Source of the DNA: Sanguinoderma infundibulare
Taxonomy: Eukaryota > Basidiomycota > Agaricomycetes > Polyporales > Polyporaceae
Direction: 5' to 3'
Assembly: GCA_032821775.1 (NCBI GenBank)
Contig: JAVLRN010000033.1
Coordinates: 1 to 31,204 of the forward strand
Length of the DNA: 31,204 nucleotides
In this document: positions 1-7,919 of the stretch, piece after piece
How positions within the stretch are numbered: the stretch's first letter is position 1
How the letters are laid out: each line of letters begins with the position of its first letter
Translations under genes and position numbers: made by a program
Notes under the pieces: generated by a model
What the model saw: only the letters and a program-made list of their open reading frames with translations
Database searches by the model: none
What the model was told of the DNA's origin: nothing

Positions 1-108
1 AAATTTAAAAGAATCAATATCTCATTATTTTGTTTGCTTAATGTATAAGCAAGAGATAGTTCTTAATAATTAATAAGAGCCCATTTAATTTAAAATATTT
101 TTTTACTT

Positions 109-267
109 ATGCCACAATTAATTCCCTTTTACTTTTTAAATCAATTATACTTCTCATTTGTAGTATTATTTGTAGTTATTTATATTTTATCTAAATATTT
201 TTTACCTTTATTTACTTTACAACAAGTTATTAGATTATTTATTGTTAAATTAAATAATAAATCTTAA
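109..267 (+). CDS. atp8: ATP synthase subunit 8
   Basis: Encodes a 52-residue Fo subunit of mitochondrial ATP synthase that helps anchor the peripheral stalk in the inner membrane. The product starts MPQLIPFYFLNQ, the usual fungal atp8 beginning. A single hydrophobic segment (about residues 14-35) follows, then a short basic tail ending KLNNKS. The length matches the family (about 48-55 residues). The ATG at 109 is the only sensible start, because it gives the MPQL signature exactly. A strong 13-bp hairpin lies 45 nt past the stop, and trnS follows on the same strand. It was recognised from the protein sequence and is intact. Confidence 0.95.
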   Translation: MPQLIPFYFLNQLYFSFVVLFVVIYILSKYFLPLFTLQQVIRLFIVKLNNKS

Positions 268-311
268 TTTTACTTAAAAATTTTTTTAAATAAGATATCT
301 TATATTTTATA

Positions 312-343
312 TAAATAATAGGGGTAAATACCCCTATTATTTA
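312..343 (+). terminator. 13-bp perfect hairpin downstream of atp8
   Basis: Arms 312-324 and 331-343 are perfectly complementary and enclose a 6-nt loop (325-330). The stem contains a GGGG/CCCC block, striking in such AT-rich DNA. It sits 45 nt after the atp8 stop and before trnS. I infer a 3'-end processing or stability element. It could instead be a mobile palindrome of the kind seen in fungal mtDNA. Confidence 0.5.
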
Positions 344-492
344 ATATTAAAAAAAAAATAAATATTATTTTATTTTGTTATATAACCAGTTAAAGTTAAA
401 TTTAAATAAATCAAGCCAATGATCCAAATTAAAAAATAAAATATAAAAAAAAAGCTAACAAAATATAATTATTTTTTTTAACCTTATTTTGA

Positions 493-573
493 GGAATAGT
501 TTTCATTGGTAAGTTAAAACGATTGCTAATTGTTCGGGTAATACCCTTGGAGGTTCGACTCCTCTCTATTCCG
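493..573 (+). tRNA. trnS: tRNA-Ser(GCU)
   Basis: The acceptor GGAATAG (493-499) pairs with CTATTCC (566-572). The anticodon loop is TTGCTAA, so the anticodon is GCU. There is a long variable arm, as expected for class II tRNA-Ser, and a canonical GGTTCGACTCC T-arm. Confidence 0.93.
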
Positions 574-699
574 ATTAACTTGTTTATACTTTAATAAATA
601 ATAAAAACAAATAATTAAATTTTAGTAGAAAAAAAAATTATTTTATTAATAATCTAATGAAGTCCAATTTATAAAAATAAGAATATAAAACAAGGAGCA

Positions 700-3594
700 A
701 TGATCTTTTTAAGTATCTTAATTTTAATAGTGGCAATTGCCCTTCCATCATTTAACCAAAATATAAGATCCGTCTTATATGTAAGAATATCTTCTATAAT
801 ATTTATTTATGCCGGAGCATTATCTTTAAATGCTTTCTATATTCAGTCAATTGGATCAGGTATAGGTATTTATAGTGGATTATTCCAAGTAACAGCCATT
901 TCTCAATTATTAGACGTTTTAATCTTATTAATAGGAAGTTTAATCTTAATATCATGGCCATCTCTAAATATATCAAAAGTAAAATTAACAGAAAGTATAC
1001 CATATGCAGGAGAATATTCATTAATTGTATTATTTAGTACATTTGGAGCATCTTTATTAGTATCATCAGCAGATTTAATTTCAATGTATTTAAGTATAGA
1101 ATTACAATCTTTTGGTGTATATGTTTTAACAACTTTATATAGAGATTCAGAATCAGCAACTTCAGCAGGATTAAAATATTTTCTATTAGGAAGTTTATCC
1201 TCATGTATAATCCTACTAGGAAGTGGATTAGTTTATACTTATACAGGCTTAACAAATTTAGAAAGTATATATAATTTAATAAGTGTAAGTGAAAATACAG
1301 CTATCTTACAAGGTTTAAGTTTAGGAATAGTCTTAATAATAGTAGGATATTTATTTAAAGTATCAGCAGCACCATTACATAATTGGGCTCCTGCGTGGTG
1401 TTTCGGGAAAACACCTAAGTGGGAAAAACTACCAAACTCCGGGAACTCCCTAAAGCTTATGATACCAAGCTATCTTCGAAAGATTATATGTGGATGAGGT
1501 AATTACTCATGTATGGTAACAAGTCATAAGATGAATGAAAACGAAATGGGATATCGCGGAGTTAGGCATATGGCCTGTAAAAGAGCAACGAGTAGATGGT
1601 AGTTGGTTTTTAGCTAACAAAGCTAGAAGCTTAAGGTGTACTCTAATGGGCGGCGAAAGTCGTTATCAACTCAAAATCCCTTCTAAACAATTAAATTCAC
1701 AAAAATTTTCTTTTTCTACTTTAACTAACAACAGTGTAAACAATGTTATAAATCCATGGTTTATTACAGGGTTCATAGACGCTGAAGGATGTTTTTCAGA
1801 TTTCAATTAGACACGATAAAAAATATAAAACTAATTGAAGAATATCCCTTACTTTTCAAATAAAACTACATGTTAAGGATATAGCCTTATTAAATAATAT
1901 TAAAAATACTTTAGGTATAGGTACTATTACATTACATAACAAGGATACGGCTAATTTTAATGTATATTCTATAAAAGAATTACAAGTAATCATTGATCAT
2001 TTTGTAAAATACCCATTAATAACAGCCAAATATTCTGATTTTTTATTATTTAAACAAGCTTTTGAAATTATTAAAAGGGGGGATCATCTAACTGAAAAAG
2101 GTTTATTAGAAATAGTAGGTTTAAAAAGCGCACTTAATTTAGGATTATCTGATAAGTTAAGAGCAGCTTTACCTAATTTTTTACCTGTTACTAGACCGGC
2201 ATTTAAATTTAATGGTATACCTAATCCATTTTGGGTAGCCGGTTTCATTAGTGGAGATGGTTCTTTCTATTTAAGTATTAGATCTAAAATTTCTCCAACT
2301 AGCACTACCGGTAACATTTGAAAAAGTGTTTCTTTGGTCTTTGGAGTCACTTTACATATCAGAGATAAAGAGGTAATCCAAGCTTTGTCTTCTTACTTTA
2401 CTTCATTAAATGGTAAAGGTTCTGATAGCTTAACAGTAAAGCCTTATTCTATTTCTATAACAAAAACACTCTGTTAGTCTTTACATCAGAAGGTTTTCTG
2501 AAATTATTAATATAATTATTCCCTTTTTTGATAAGCATCCTATTCTTGGAGTAAAAAGTTTAGACTTTACCGATTTCAAAAAAGTAGCTGAAATTCTTCA
2601 AAATAAAGGGCATTTAACTAGTTTAGGGTTTGAATCTATTCAAAAATTAAATTCTACTATGAATCTCAGAAGACCTTGAGGATCAGACACAAAGTAGATT
2701 TAAAATATTGCTAGCTGGTAAAGTAAAAAAAAAAATGAAAATATTAATTAATTGCATGATAAATTTGATAGCCGTGGATGTCTATGATGATAGTCCAACA
2801 ATAGTAACCATATGGTTAACAATTATGCCTAAAATATCAATCTTAATCTTCTTATTAGAAATACAAAGTCAAATAGGAAATAGTTTAATAACAATCTTTT
2901 CATTAACATTGAAAAATTTATTATTAATAAGTTCATTATTATCTTTATTAATAGGAACTATAGTTGGTTTAGCACAATCAAGAATAAAAAGATTATTAGC
3001 CTACAGTACTATTTCACATATAGGTTTCATATTATTAGCTTTAGCTATAAATACGGAACAATCAATAGATTCTTTCTTATTTTATATTATCCAATATTCT
3101 ATTACTAATTTAAATACATTTTTAATTTTAATAGCATTAGGTTATATATTGAAAAAATAATAGTCAATCTATTTTAGATTCATTCCAAGATATTAAATAT
3201 ATTACTGAACTTAAAGGTTTATTCTTTAATAATCCATTATTAAGTTTAAGTTTAACTATTTGTTTATTTAGTATGGCTGGTGTACCTCCTTTATTAGGTT
3301 TCTTTTCAAAACAATTTGTATTGTATTCAGCAATGCAAAGTGAATATTACTTTATTGGTATCTTAGCCATTATTGTAAGTGTTATAAGTGCTTCTTATTA
3401 CTTAAAAATTATTAAAGTTTTACATTCTGAATCTAAAGATATGGTAGAAGCTACAGAAAGTCAAACTTCTTTAAGTTCACTTCATAGTTTTTATGATTTC
3501 AACTTTAACTTTATTTATCTTATTATTTATTTTAAAACCTTCAATATTATTAAATAGTACACAATTACTAGCATTATCTTTATTTTATTGTTAA
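700..3594 (+). CDS. nad2: NADH dehydrogenase subunit 2 (two exons, two apparent frameshifts)
   Basis: Polytopic proton-pumping subunit of complex I. Exon 1 is 700-1392, ending ...[10 protein letters not shown]. Exon 2 is 2777-3594, starting [15 protein letters not shown]. The splice sites follow the group I rule (exon ends in T, intron ends in G) and rebuild the conserved [13 protein letters not shown] block. Exon 2 is open in three frames joined by two single extra bases: A6 at 3152-3157 (A5 restores the frame) and T5 at 3488-3492 (T4 restores it). Conserved hydrophobic sequence continues on either side of each break, ending ...ALSLFYC at the TAA of 3592-3594. With both corrected the product would be 502 residues, a normal length. 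nad3 starts 1 nt after the stop, a common fungal nad2-nad3 arrangement. Because the gene is essential, sequence error is likelier than loss. Confidence 0.9.
1393..2776 (+). mobile_element. Group I intron in nad2 (nad2-i1)
   Basis: Interrupts nad2 between the Pro and Asp codons of HNWAP|DVYDD. The preceding exon base is T (1392) and the last intron base is G (2776), as in group I introns. The 5' third (about 1393-1740) is rich in short complementary G/C blocks consistent with a ribozyme core. Most of the rest is a decayed LAGLIDADG gene. I did not fold the core, so the subclass is not assigned. Confidence 0.8.
1535..2697 (+). pseudogene. Decayed LAGLIDADG homing endonuclease in nad2-i1
   Basis: Both LAGLIDADG motifs are recognisable: [13 protein letters not shown] near 1759-1797 and [13 protein letters not shown] near 2229-2267. 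The N-terminal [10 protein letters not shown] and RCTLMGGE segments are typical of intron endonucleases of this type. The frame breaks between 1796 and 1806, just after motif 1, and again at an A5 run (2462-2466, where A4 would restore the frame). The frame then runs to TAG at 2695-2697. In the restored frame three TGA codons (1836, 2319, 2677) fall where Trp is expected, for example KTN-W-RIS. The gene is broken as given. Either it is decaying, or some breaks are sequence errors of the kind seen in nad2 itself. Confidence 0.82.
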
Positions 3595-3595
3595 T

Positions 3596-3961
3596 ATGAA
3601 TAATATTTTAATGTTATTTATTTTTGTACCAATTTTAACTGGTATTTTATTATTACTTAATTTTTTATTAGCACCTAAAAATGCTTATGAATCTAAAGTT
3701 TCAGCTTATGAATGTGGTTTCTCACCAATTTATGGTCAGACTAGAAATGTTTTCCATATTAATTTCTTCTTAGTTGCTTTATTATTTTTAATTTTTGATT
3801 TAGAAGTACTGTTACTTTATCCCTTAGCTGTTACATTGTACCAAGTAAGCGTTTTTGGTTTCTCTGTAGTACTTATATTCTTCATTGTATTAACTATTGG
3901 GTTTATACTTGAAATAGGATCGGGTTCTATCTCTATTAGTAATAAAGAAATAAAAAATTAA
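3596..3961 (+). CDS. nad3: NADH dehydrogenase subunit 3
   Basis: Small membrane subunit of complex I, 121 residues and intact. Three hydrophobic segments lie near residues 3-25, 55-77 and 84-107. The loop AYECGFSPIYGQTRNVFHINFF carries the Cys of the conserved ECG motif, which is involved in active/deactive switching in complex I. The ATG at 3596 lies 1 nt after the nad2 stop. A C5 block with flanking T residues follows 5 nt past the stop (3966-3970) and recurs behind other genes in the window. Confidence 0.96.
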   Translation: MNNILMLFIFVPILTGILLLLNFLLAPKNAYESKVSAYECGFSPIYGQTRNVFHINFFLVALLFLIFDLEVLLLYPLAVTLYQVSVFGFSVVLIFFIVLTIGFILEIGSGSISISNKEIKN

Positions 3962-3963
3962 AT

Positions 3964-3980
3964 ATCCCCCTTCTTAATTA
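3964..3980 (+). terminator. C5-T motif behind nad3 (putative 3' processing signal)
   Basis: ATATCCCCCTTCTTAAT begins 2 nt after the nad3 stop. Similar ATxCCCCCTTxTTT sequences follow nad1 (16467-16476), the orf632-like pseudogene (23832-23848) and, on the minus strand, orf191 (4404-4419). A 3'-end role is inference from position only. Confidence 0.4.
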
Positions 3981-4403
3981 TAATTCTTACGAAATTAAAA
4001 AACCTTCTAAAAAATAGTTAAGTACTAAAGTATCGGGATATATGGTATTTTTATAGAAAGAATCTAATTAAATAATATTACAAGAACTTATACTCCTGTT
4101 ACCTACATCTTGCCATTAAATGTTTAATTGAAGCATTATGGAACACCATGTTTTTTCTAATCTCTCCTAAAAGCCAGTAACATTCTATTCGAATAAGGTA
4201 CCATCTAGTACCTAAATACTTTAAAATAGAATAATGAAATCTTATTCATTAATAAAATGTCAAAAAAGAACTAATTTAGTATAAAACCAAAAAATAAATA
4301 AAGCCTTTAATATCAATCAAAATATAAACTATTCAAGGGGTATAAGAAATTATATCTATTCTGAATAGAACAATTTAAATTATAAACTAATTATTTTTTT
4401 AAA
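3981..4403. other. Intergenic spacer nad3 to minus-strand cassette
   Basis: About 420 bp between two convergent units (nad3 on plus, orf191 on minus). I see no tRNA or ORF with support. It holds short inverted motifs such as GGTACCATCTAGTACC (4197-4212) and TCTATTCTGAATAGA (4356-4370). The TTCTATTC core resembles the reverse complement of the motif found upstream of the minus-strand genes. It may be the left edge of the plasmid insertion, but no boundary can be fixed. Confidence 0.5.
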
Positions 4404-4419
4404 AAAAGTAAGGGGGTAT
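4404..4419 (-). terminator. C5-T motif behind orf191 (minus strand)
   Basis: Read on the minus strand this is ATACCCCCTTACTTTT, lying about 7 nt past the orf191 stop. It matches the element behind nad3 and nad1 on the opposite strand, which argues against a chance run. Confidence 0.4.
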
Positions 4420-4425
4420 AAAAAA

Positions 4426-5000
4426 TTATAGGTATATTATTAAGTGATCTGTAAATAAATAGTCCATAAAATCAGGTATTTCACTTACTACTTCTTCAGT
4501 TTGAATGTCTTTATCAGTAGTAGGTACATCAGTTTGAATATCTTTTTCTACAGAATGTACATCAGTTTGAATGTCTTTTTCTAGAGTAGGTACTACTTCA
4601 GTAGGTACTTCCTCAGTTTGGGTATCCATTTCAACTACTGTAATTATTTTAGTTTGTGAATCTTTATCTTCAGTGAAAATTTCAGTTTGAATATATTTCT
4701 CTGTAGTAGGTACTACTTCAGTCGGTATAACTTCAGTCTGTACCTCTTCACTTCGTGATTTTGTTTCAACTACTACTACTTCTTCAGTTTGTAAACCTTT
4801 TCTTCTGTGATTATTTCAGTTTGTAAACCTTTTTCTAATCTTGGTTCTTTCTCAGTTTGTGTAGATTTGTCTTGTTCTTCTATAGATTTACCAGAATAAT
4901 ATTTCCTATACAAACCCCAACAAAGACTGAATGTTGCCCCAATTAATACTGGATAGATAACATAGTCCATGTTTATAGGATGTAAAATTAATTTTTCCAT
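4426..5000 (-). CDS. orf191: membrane-anchored QT-repeat protein (one frameshift)
   Basis: Family not recognised. The first part (5000-4776) starts MEKLILHPINMDYV, has one hydrophobic segment (about residues 10-30, YVIYPVLIGATFSLCWGL) and then turns acidic and repetitive. The second part (to 4426) continues the same repeat in another frame. The break is a T4 run at 4798-4801 on the plus strand. The sister repeat at 4830-4834 has T5, and adding that base joins both parts into 191 residues. The tail has about ten x-Q-T-(E/D/K) units (STQTE, GLQTE, YIQTE, DSQTK, DTQTE, DIQTD and others) spaced 10-20 residues apart. I infer an anchored extended tail, perhaps a docking scaffold. It is downstream of dpo on the same strand and has its own copy of the 22-nt motif 37 nt before its ATG. 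Confidence 0.6.
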
Positions 5001-5036
5001 AAAGTTATTTGTTTTATTTTTTTTTTTGTTTTTCTA

Positions 5037-5058
5037 TAGAATAGAATACGTCTATCAA
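5037..5058 (-). promoter_or_regulatory. 22-nt motif upstream of orf191 (putative promoter or processing site)
   Basis: Contains AGAATAGAATACGTCTATCA (plus-strand reading, 5038-5057) and matches 11350-11371 over 22 consecutive bases. Both copies lie shortly upstream of minus-strand ORFs: 37 nt before the orf191 ATG here, 89 nt before the orf330 ATG there. Same orientation, same relative placement and no coding role suggest a promoter or RNA processing site. That is inference. Confidence 0.5.
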
Positions 5059-5157
5059 TATTTAAGTTTAAAAATTTATTTTAGAATTATTTTTACTTAA
5101 AGAATGATATTCTCTTCTATAACTTAGTATGTAACTATTCTTTGTAATTTTTTGTAA

Positions 5158-7776
5158 TTAGAAACTTTTAATTTCATTAATATGAAAAGATTTGGTGCTT
5201 ACGAAGTTATTATTTTGGTCATAAATTAACTGTCTTTTATTATTAGTAACACTTAATGTATATATTTCATCTTTAATTAGTATTTTTCCAGTACTTATAT
5301 CTTTATACCAAATTTCATTTGGTGATTGAATAGAACTACCCAATTTAAGTAACTTTTTTAAGGAATTAAAATTAATAGGGTTTTTTAATCCCTTAACTCT
5401 AACAATCTCATAATTAGAAGTTTTACCCCCATATACCTTAGGACTTAAAAATACCGCTTCATCAAAAATATGTTCTAATTTAAATTGACCTAGTTCATTA
5501 CCAACATATTTCAAAGGTAAAGGTTTATCAGTACTAATACTATCGGTATCTGAATAATAAATAATAATATCCTCCATATTTTTAAAATAACTCATATACA
5601 CTCTAGCCCCAGCAGTAATTGTAGCTGCGATAGCAATATTAGTTAAAGAATTTTTAAATTTAGCGGGTAAATCCTCAATTAATTCATTTTCAGAAGAATA
5701 AGATATTAAATCTTTACCGTAACTTAAAGGAATAATATCTTTAATAGTAGCTACTTCAATTAGCTTATTCAAGTTACTACTATCTGTAATAATGTGTCGA
5801 TCTAAGTTAGGATTCATACCAAATCGCCCATATAAACTATTAAGGAATAATTTACTAATTGTATAAGCACTAGAATATTTATCACTATTTTTTTTCATGT
5901 TGTAATAAAAATCAACATATTCATTAAAAATGTGTTTACATTCAAAGTGTATACACTTTTTATATTTAAATCTATAACCTAATTCAAGAGCTCTATTTAT
6001 TTCAATAGAAGTGTAAACACCTCTCCAATAACCTGTTGGAGCAACAGTTTTACCATTTATTTTATGTAATAGTAAAGGAGCTTTTATATTTTCTGGGCAA
6101 TATACATCAACATCAACAAAACTAAATTTATTACAATCTTTAATTATACTTTCTATTAAATTAGAATTACCATCAATTAAAGTAGGTTGTCCTACTGGCA
6201 TTTTAAAAAATTTCATAATGTAAGCATATAGTGAATTAATATCATAATAATAGATTTTTTTACCATATGGTATATAAACATCTACAGCACCTCCAAAGTA
6301 AGAATTTTTAATGAATTTGTAAATTTCACCGGTAATATTAGCTATTTTTAAATCATCAGTCATAAAGTGGCTTCTAAAGTTAGCAAAAGCTAAGGATGAT
6401 AGTGAAGGATATTTACTTCCATTTACTCTAGTAACTTCAAAGTTTTCTTTGAAAAATTTATCTAAAATATCATAAAGAACTTTACAGTCATTATTACAAT
6501 AAACCTCTACCTCATTTTTTAAATTCCAGGGTACATATTTGTATTTAGCGGAATATTCTCTATATTGTGCTTCAGTAATTTTACCAAAATATTTTATATC
6601 TGGCACAATTCCTTCATAATTTAAATTTTGAGGAGTTACAAAGTCATAAGGGAATAAACCTTTACTTTCAACATCAAACTGGTTAGATAATTTACTTAAT
6701 GAAGAAGGTAACATTAAGTAAGAGTCTCTAAAATACAACTTATACTTACCATTATTATATTTAAATTTTATATTTACAAATTTACCGTCATTCATTACTA
6801 TTTCCAAGTTTTCAGATAATTGATTTAAAATATCTAATAAAAATACACCATCAAAATTACTAAAATTATGGAGATATATTTTATAACCATCATACTTTCT
6901 TGTCATTAAGCTTTTTATAGCGGTAACTAACATTTGTGTTGAGTTTTCGTAATTGCTCAAATAAAAGTAAAAATAATTTTTACCATCATAAATACTTAAG
7001 GCATAGGGAATTAGTATATCATTATATCTATAAGTTTCTAAATCCATTGTTATGAATTTTTCAATTGAAAATGCTCGGGCTTTTAATTTCTTAATAATTG
7101 GGAAATTATAAAATTTTTCTTTATAATCTAAGTATCCATCCTTAAAATATTTTACTTGGTCTTTAATAGACCTTTTGAAAGTACCTAGGTTATTAATATC
7201 TAATAATTCATCAGTAAAGGATATAACAGTTTTATTATTCAATCTATAATCAATTAACATTTTATTTTTATTAAATTTTATATGGTAAACACCTCTAGAA
7301 TTTCTCTTATAAACTACAGCTTCTTTATCTTGTAGGATGAAATCTACACCACCCCAATCAAAAAGATCCATAGTCATTGGAAAATTGTAAGAACCTATAT
7401 TTAATAAATTAACCCAATTTTTTTTTAATTTAGTAGAAGTTGGTTTATTTAAAATAGTTCTATTATTTACAATTTCATCACCCACAAATTTATAATTTAT
7501 AATAATATCTTCAATTTTGAAACCTTTATAATTCTCTTCTTTAAGAAGCCAATGTTCAATAAAAACATCTTTTAGATCATAAATAGTTGATTTATTTACC
7601 CTTTGTAAAGTAGAAATACTTCTAATTAGATTATCTGTAGTTTTAATTTTAAAAATTACCAAAACATATTTATCATCTTCTAAAGAAGAAATGATAGTAT
7701 TATTAAATTTTACTAAAGCCAGTATAATTTCTGTATTTGTTATTAATTTATTTTTAGGTTTAATTATATTACCCAT
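5158..7776 (-). CDS. dpo: Family B DNA polymerase of mitochondrial plasmid type
   Basis: Protein-primed DNA polymerase with 3'-5' exonuclease, 872 residues and intact. Exonuclease motifs: Exo I MDLETY (D245, E247), Exo II HNFSNFDG (303-310) and Exo III YCNNDCKVLYD (426-436). The YFGG of residues 493-496 fits the YxGG motif between exonuclease and polymerase domains. Polymerase motif A is DINSLYAYIM (512-521), motif B KLFLNSLYGRFG (642-653), motif C YSDTDS (741-746, catalytic DTD), and SPKVYGG (778-784) is the Lys motif. All catalytic residues are present. Such enzymes replicate linear mitochondrial plasmids with terminal proteins and are often found integrated in fungal mtDNA. No separate terminal-protein gene or plasmid RNA polymerase is seen. 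The long N-terminal region (1-240) may serve the priming-protein role (inference). No TGA codons. A tRNA-like element lies just upstream. Confidence 0.95.
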   Translation of the reverse strand: MGNIIKPKNKLITNTEIILALVKFNNTIISSLEDDKYVLVIFKIKTTDNLIRSISTLQRVNKSTIYDLKDVFIEHWLLKEENYKGFKIEDIIINYKFVGDEIVNNRTILNKPTSTKLKKNWVNLLNIGSYNFPMTMDLFDWGGVDFILQDKEAVVYKRNSRGVYHIKFNKNKMLIDYRLNNKTVISFTDELLDINNLGTFKRSIKDQVKYFKDGYLDYKEKFYNFPIIKKLKARAFSIEKFITMDLETYRYNDILIPYALSIYDGKNYFYFYLSNYENSTQMLVTAIKSLMTRKYDGYKIYLHNFSNFDGVFLLDILNQLSENLEIVMNDGKFVNIKFKYNNGKYKLYFRDSYLMLPSSLSKLSNQFDVESKGLFPYDFVTPQNLNYEGIVPDIKYFGKITEAQYREYSAKYKYVPWNLKNEVEVYCNNDCKVLYDILDKFFKENFEVTRVNGSKYPSLSSLAFANFRSHFMTDDLKIANITGEIYKFIKNSYFGGAVDVYIPYGKKIYYYDINSLYAYIMKFFKMPVGQPTLIDGNSNLIESIIKDCNKFSFVDVDVYCPENIKAPLLLHKINGKTVAPTGYWRGVYTSIEINRALELGYRFKYKKCIHFECKHIFNEYVDFYYNMKKNSDKYSSAYTISKLFLNSLYGRFGMNPNLDRHIITDSSNLNKLIEVATIKDIIPLSYGKDLISYSSENELIEDLPAKFKNSLTNIAIAATITAGARVYMSYFKNMEDIIIYYSDTDSISTDKPLPLKYVGNELGQFKLEHIFDEAVFLSPKVYGGKTSNYEIVRVKGLKNPINFNSLKKLLKLGSSIQSPNEIWYKDISTGKILIKDEIYTLSVTNNKRQLIYDQNNNFVSTKSFHINEIKSF

Positions 7777-7810
7777 ATCGACTATTAAGATAAGGGTTTT
7801 TTTTGTTTTG

Positions 7811-7882
7811 GTACACCTTGCTGGACTCTAACCTGCATCCGGATTATAAAATCCTGGTTTTAACAATTAAACTAAAGGTTAT
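7811..7882 (-). tRNA. Degenerate tRNA-like element between orf632 and dpo
   Basis: Read on the minus strand, a cloverleaf is suggested: a short acceptor (AACCTT with AAGGTG, about 5 pairs), a D-arm-like TTTAGTTTAATTGTTAAAAC, a G/C-stemmed anticodon arm with an 8-nt loop TTTTATAA, and a GCAGGTTAGAGTCCAGC T-arm. The oversized loop prevents a firm anticodon; TAT would be read if one T were extra. It lies in the sense direction between orf632 and dpo, where a tRNA fold could act as a cleavage mark. It may be a decayed plasmid-borne tRNA. Confidence 0.4.
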
Positions 7883-7919
7883 AGGGGGTAATTTATTATT
7901 AATGAGGGGCTACTTAAAT

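Noticed and set aside
803..1255. Two minus-strand ORFs across nad2 exon 1
   Set aside because: Leu/Ile-rich shadows of a conserved complex I gene on the plus strand.
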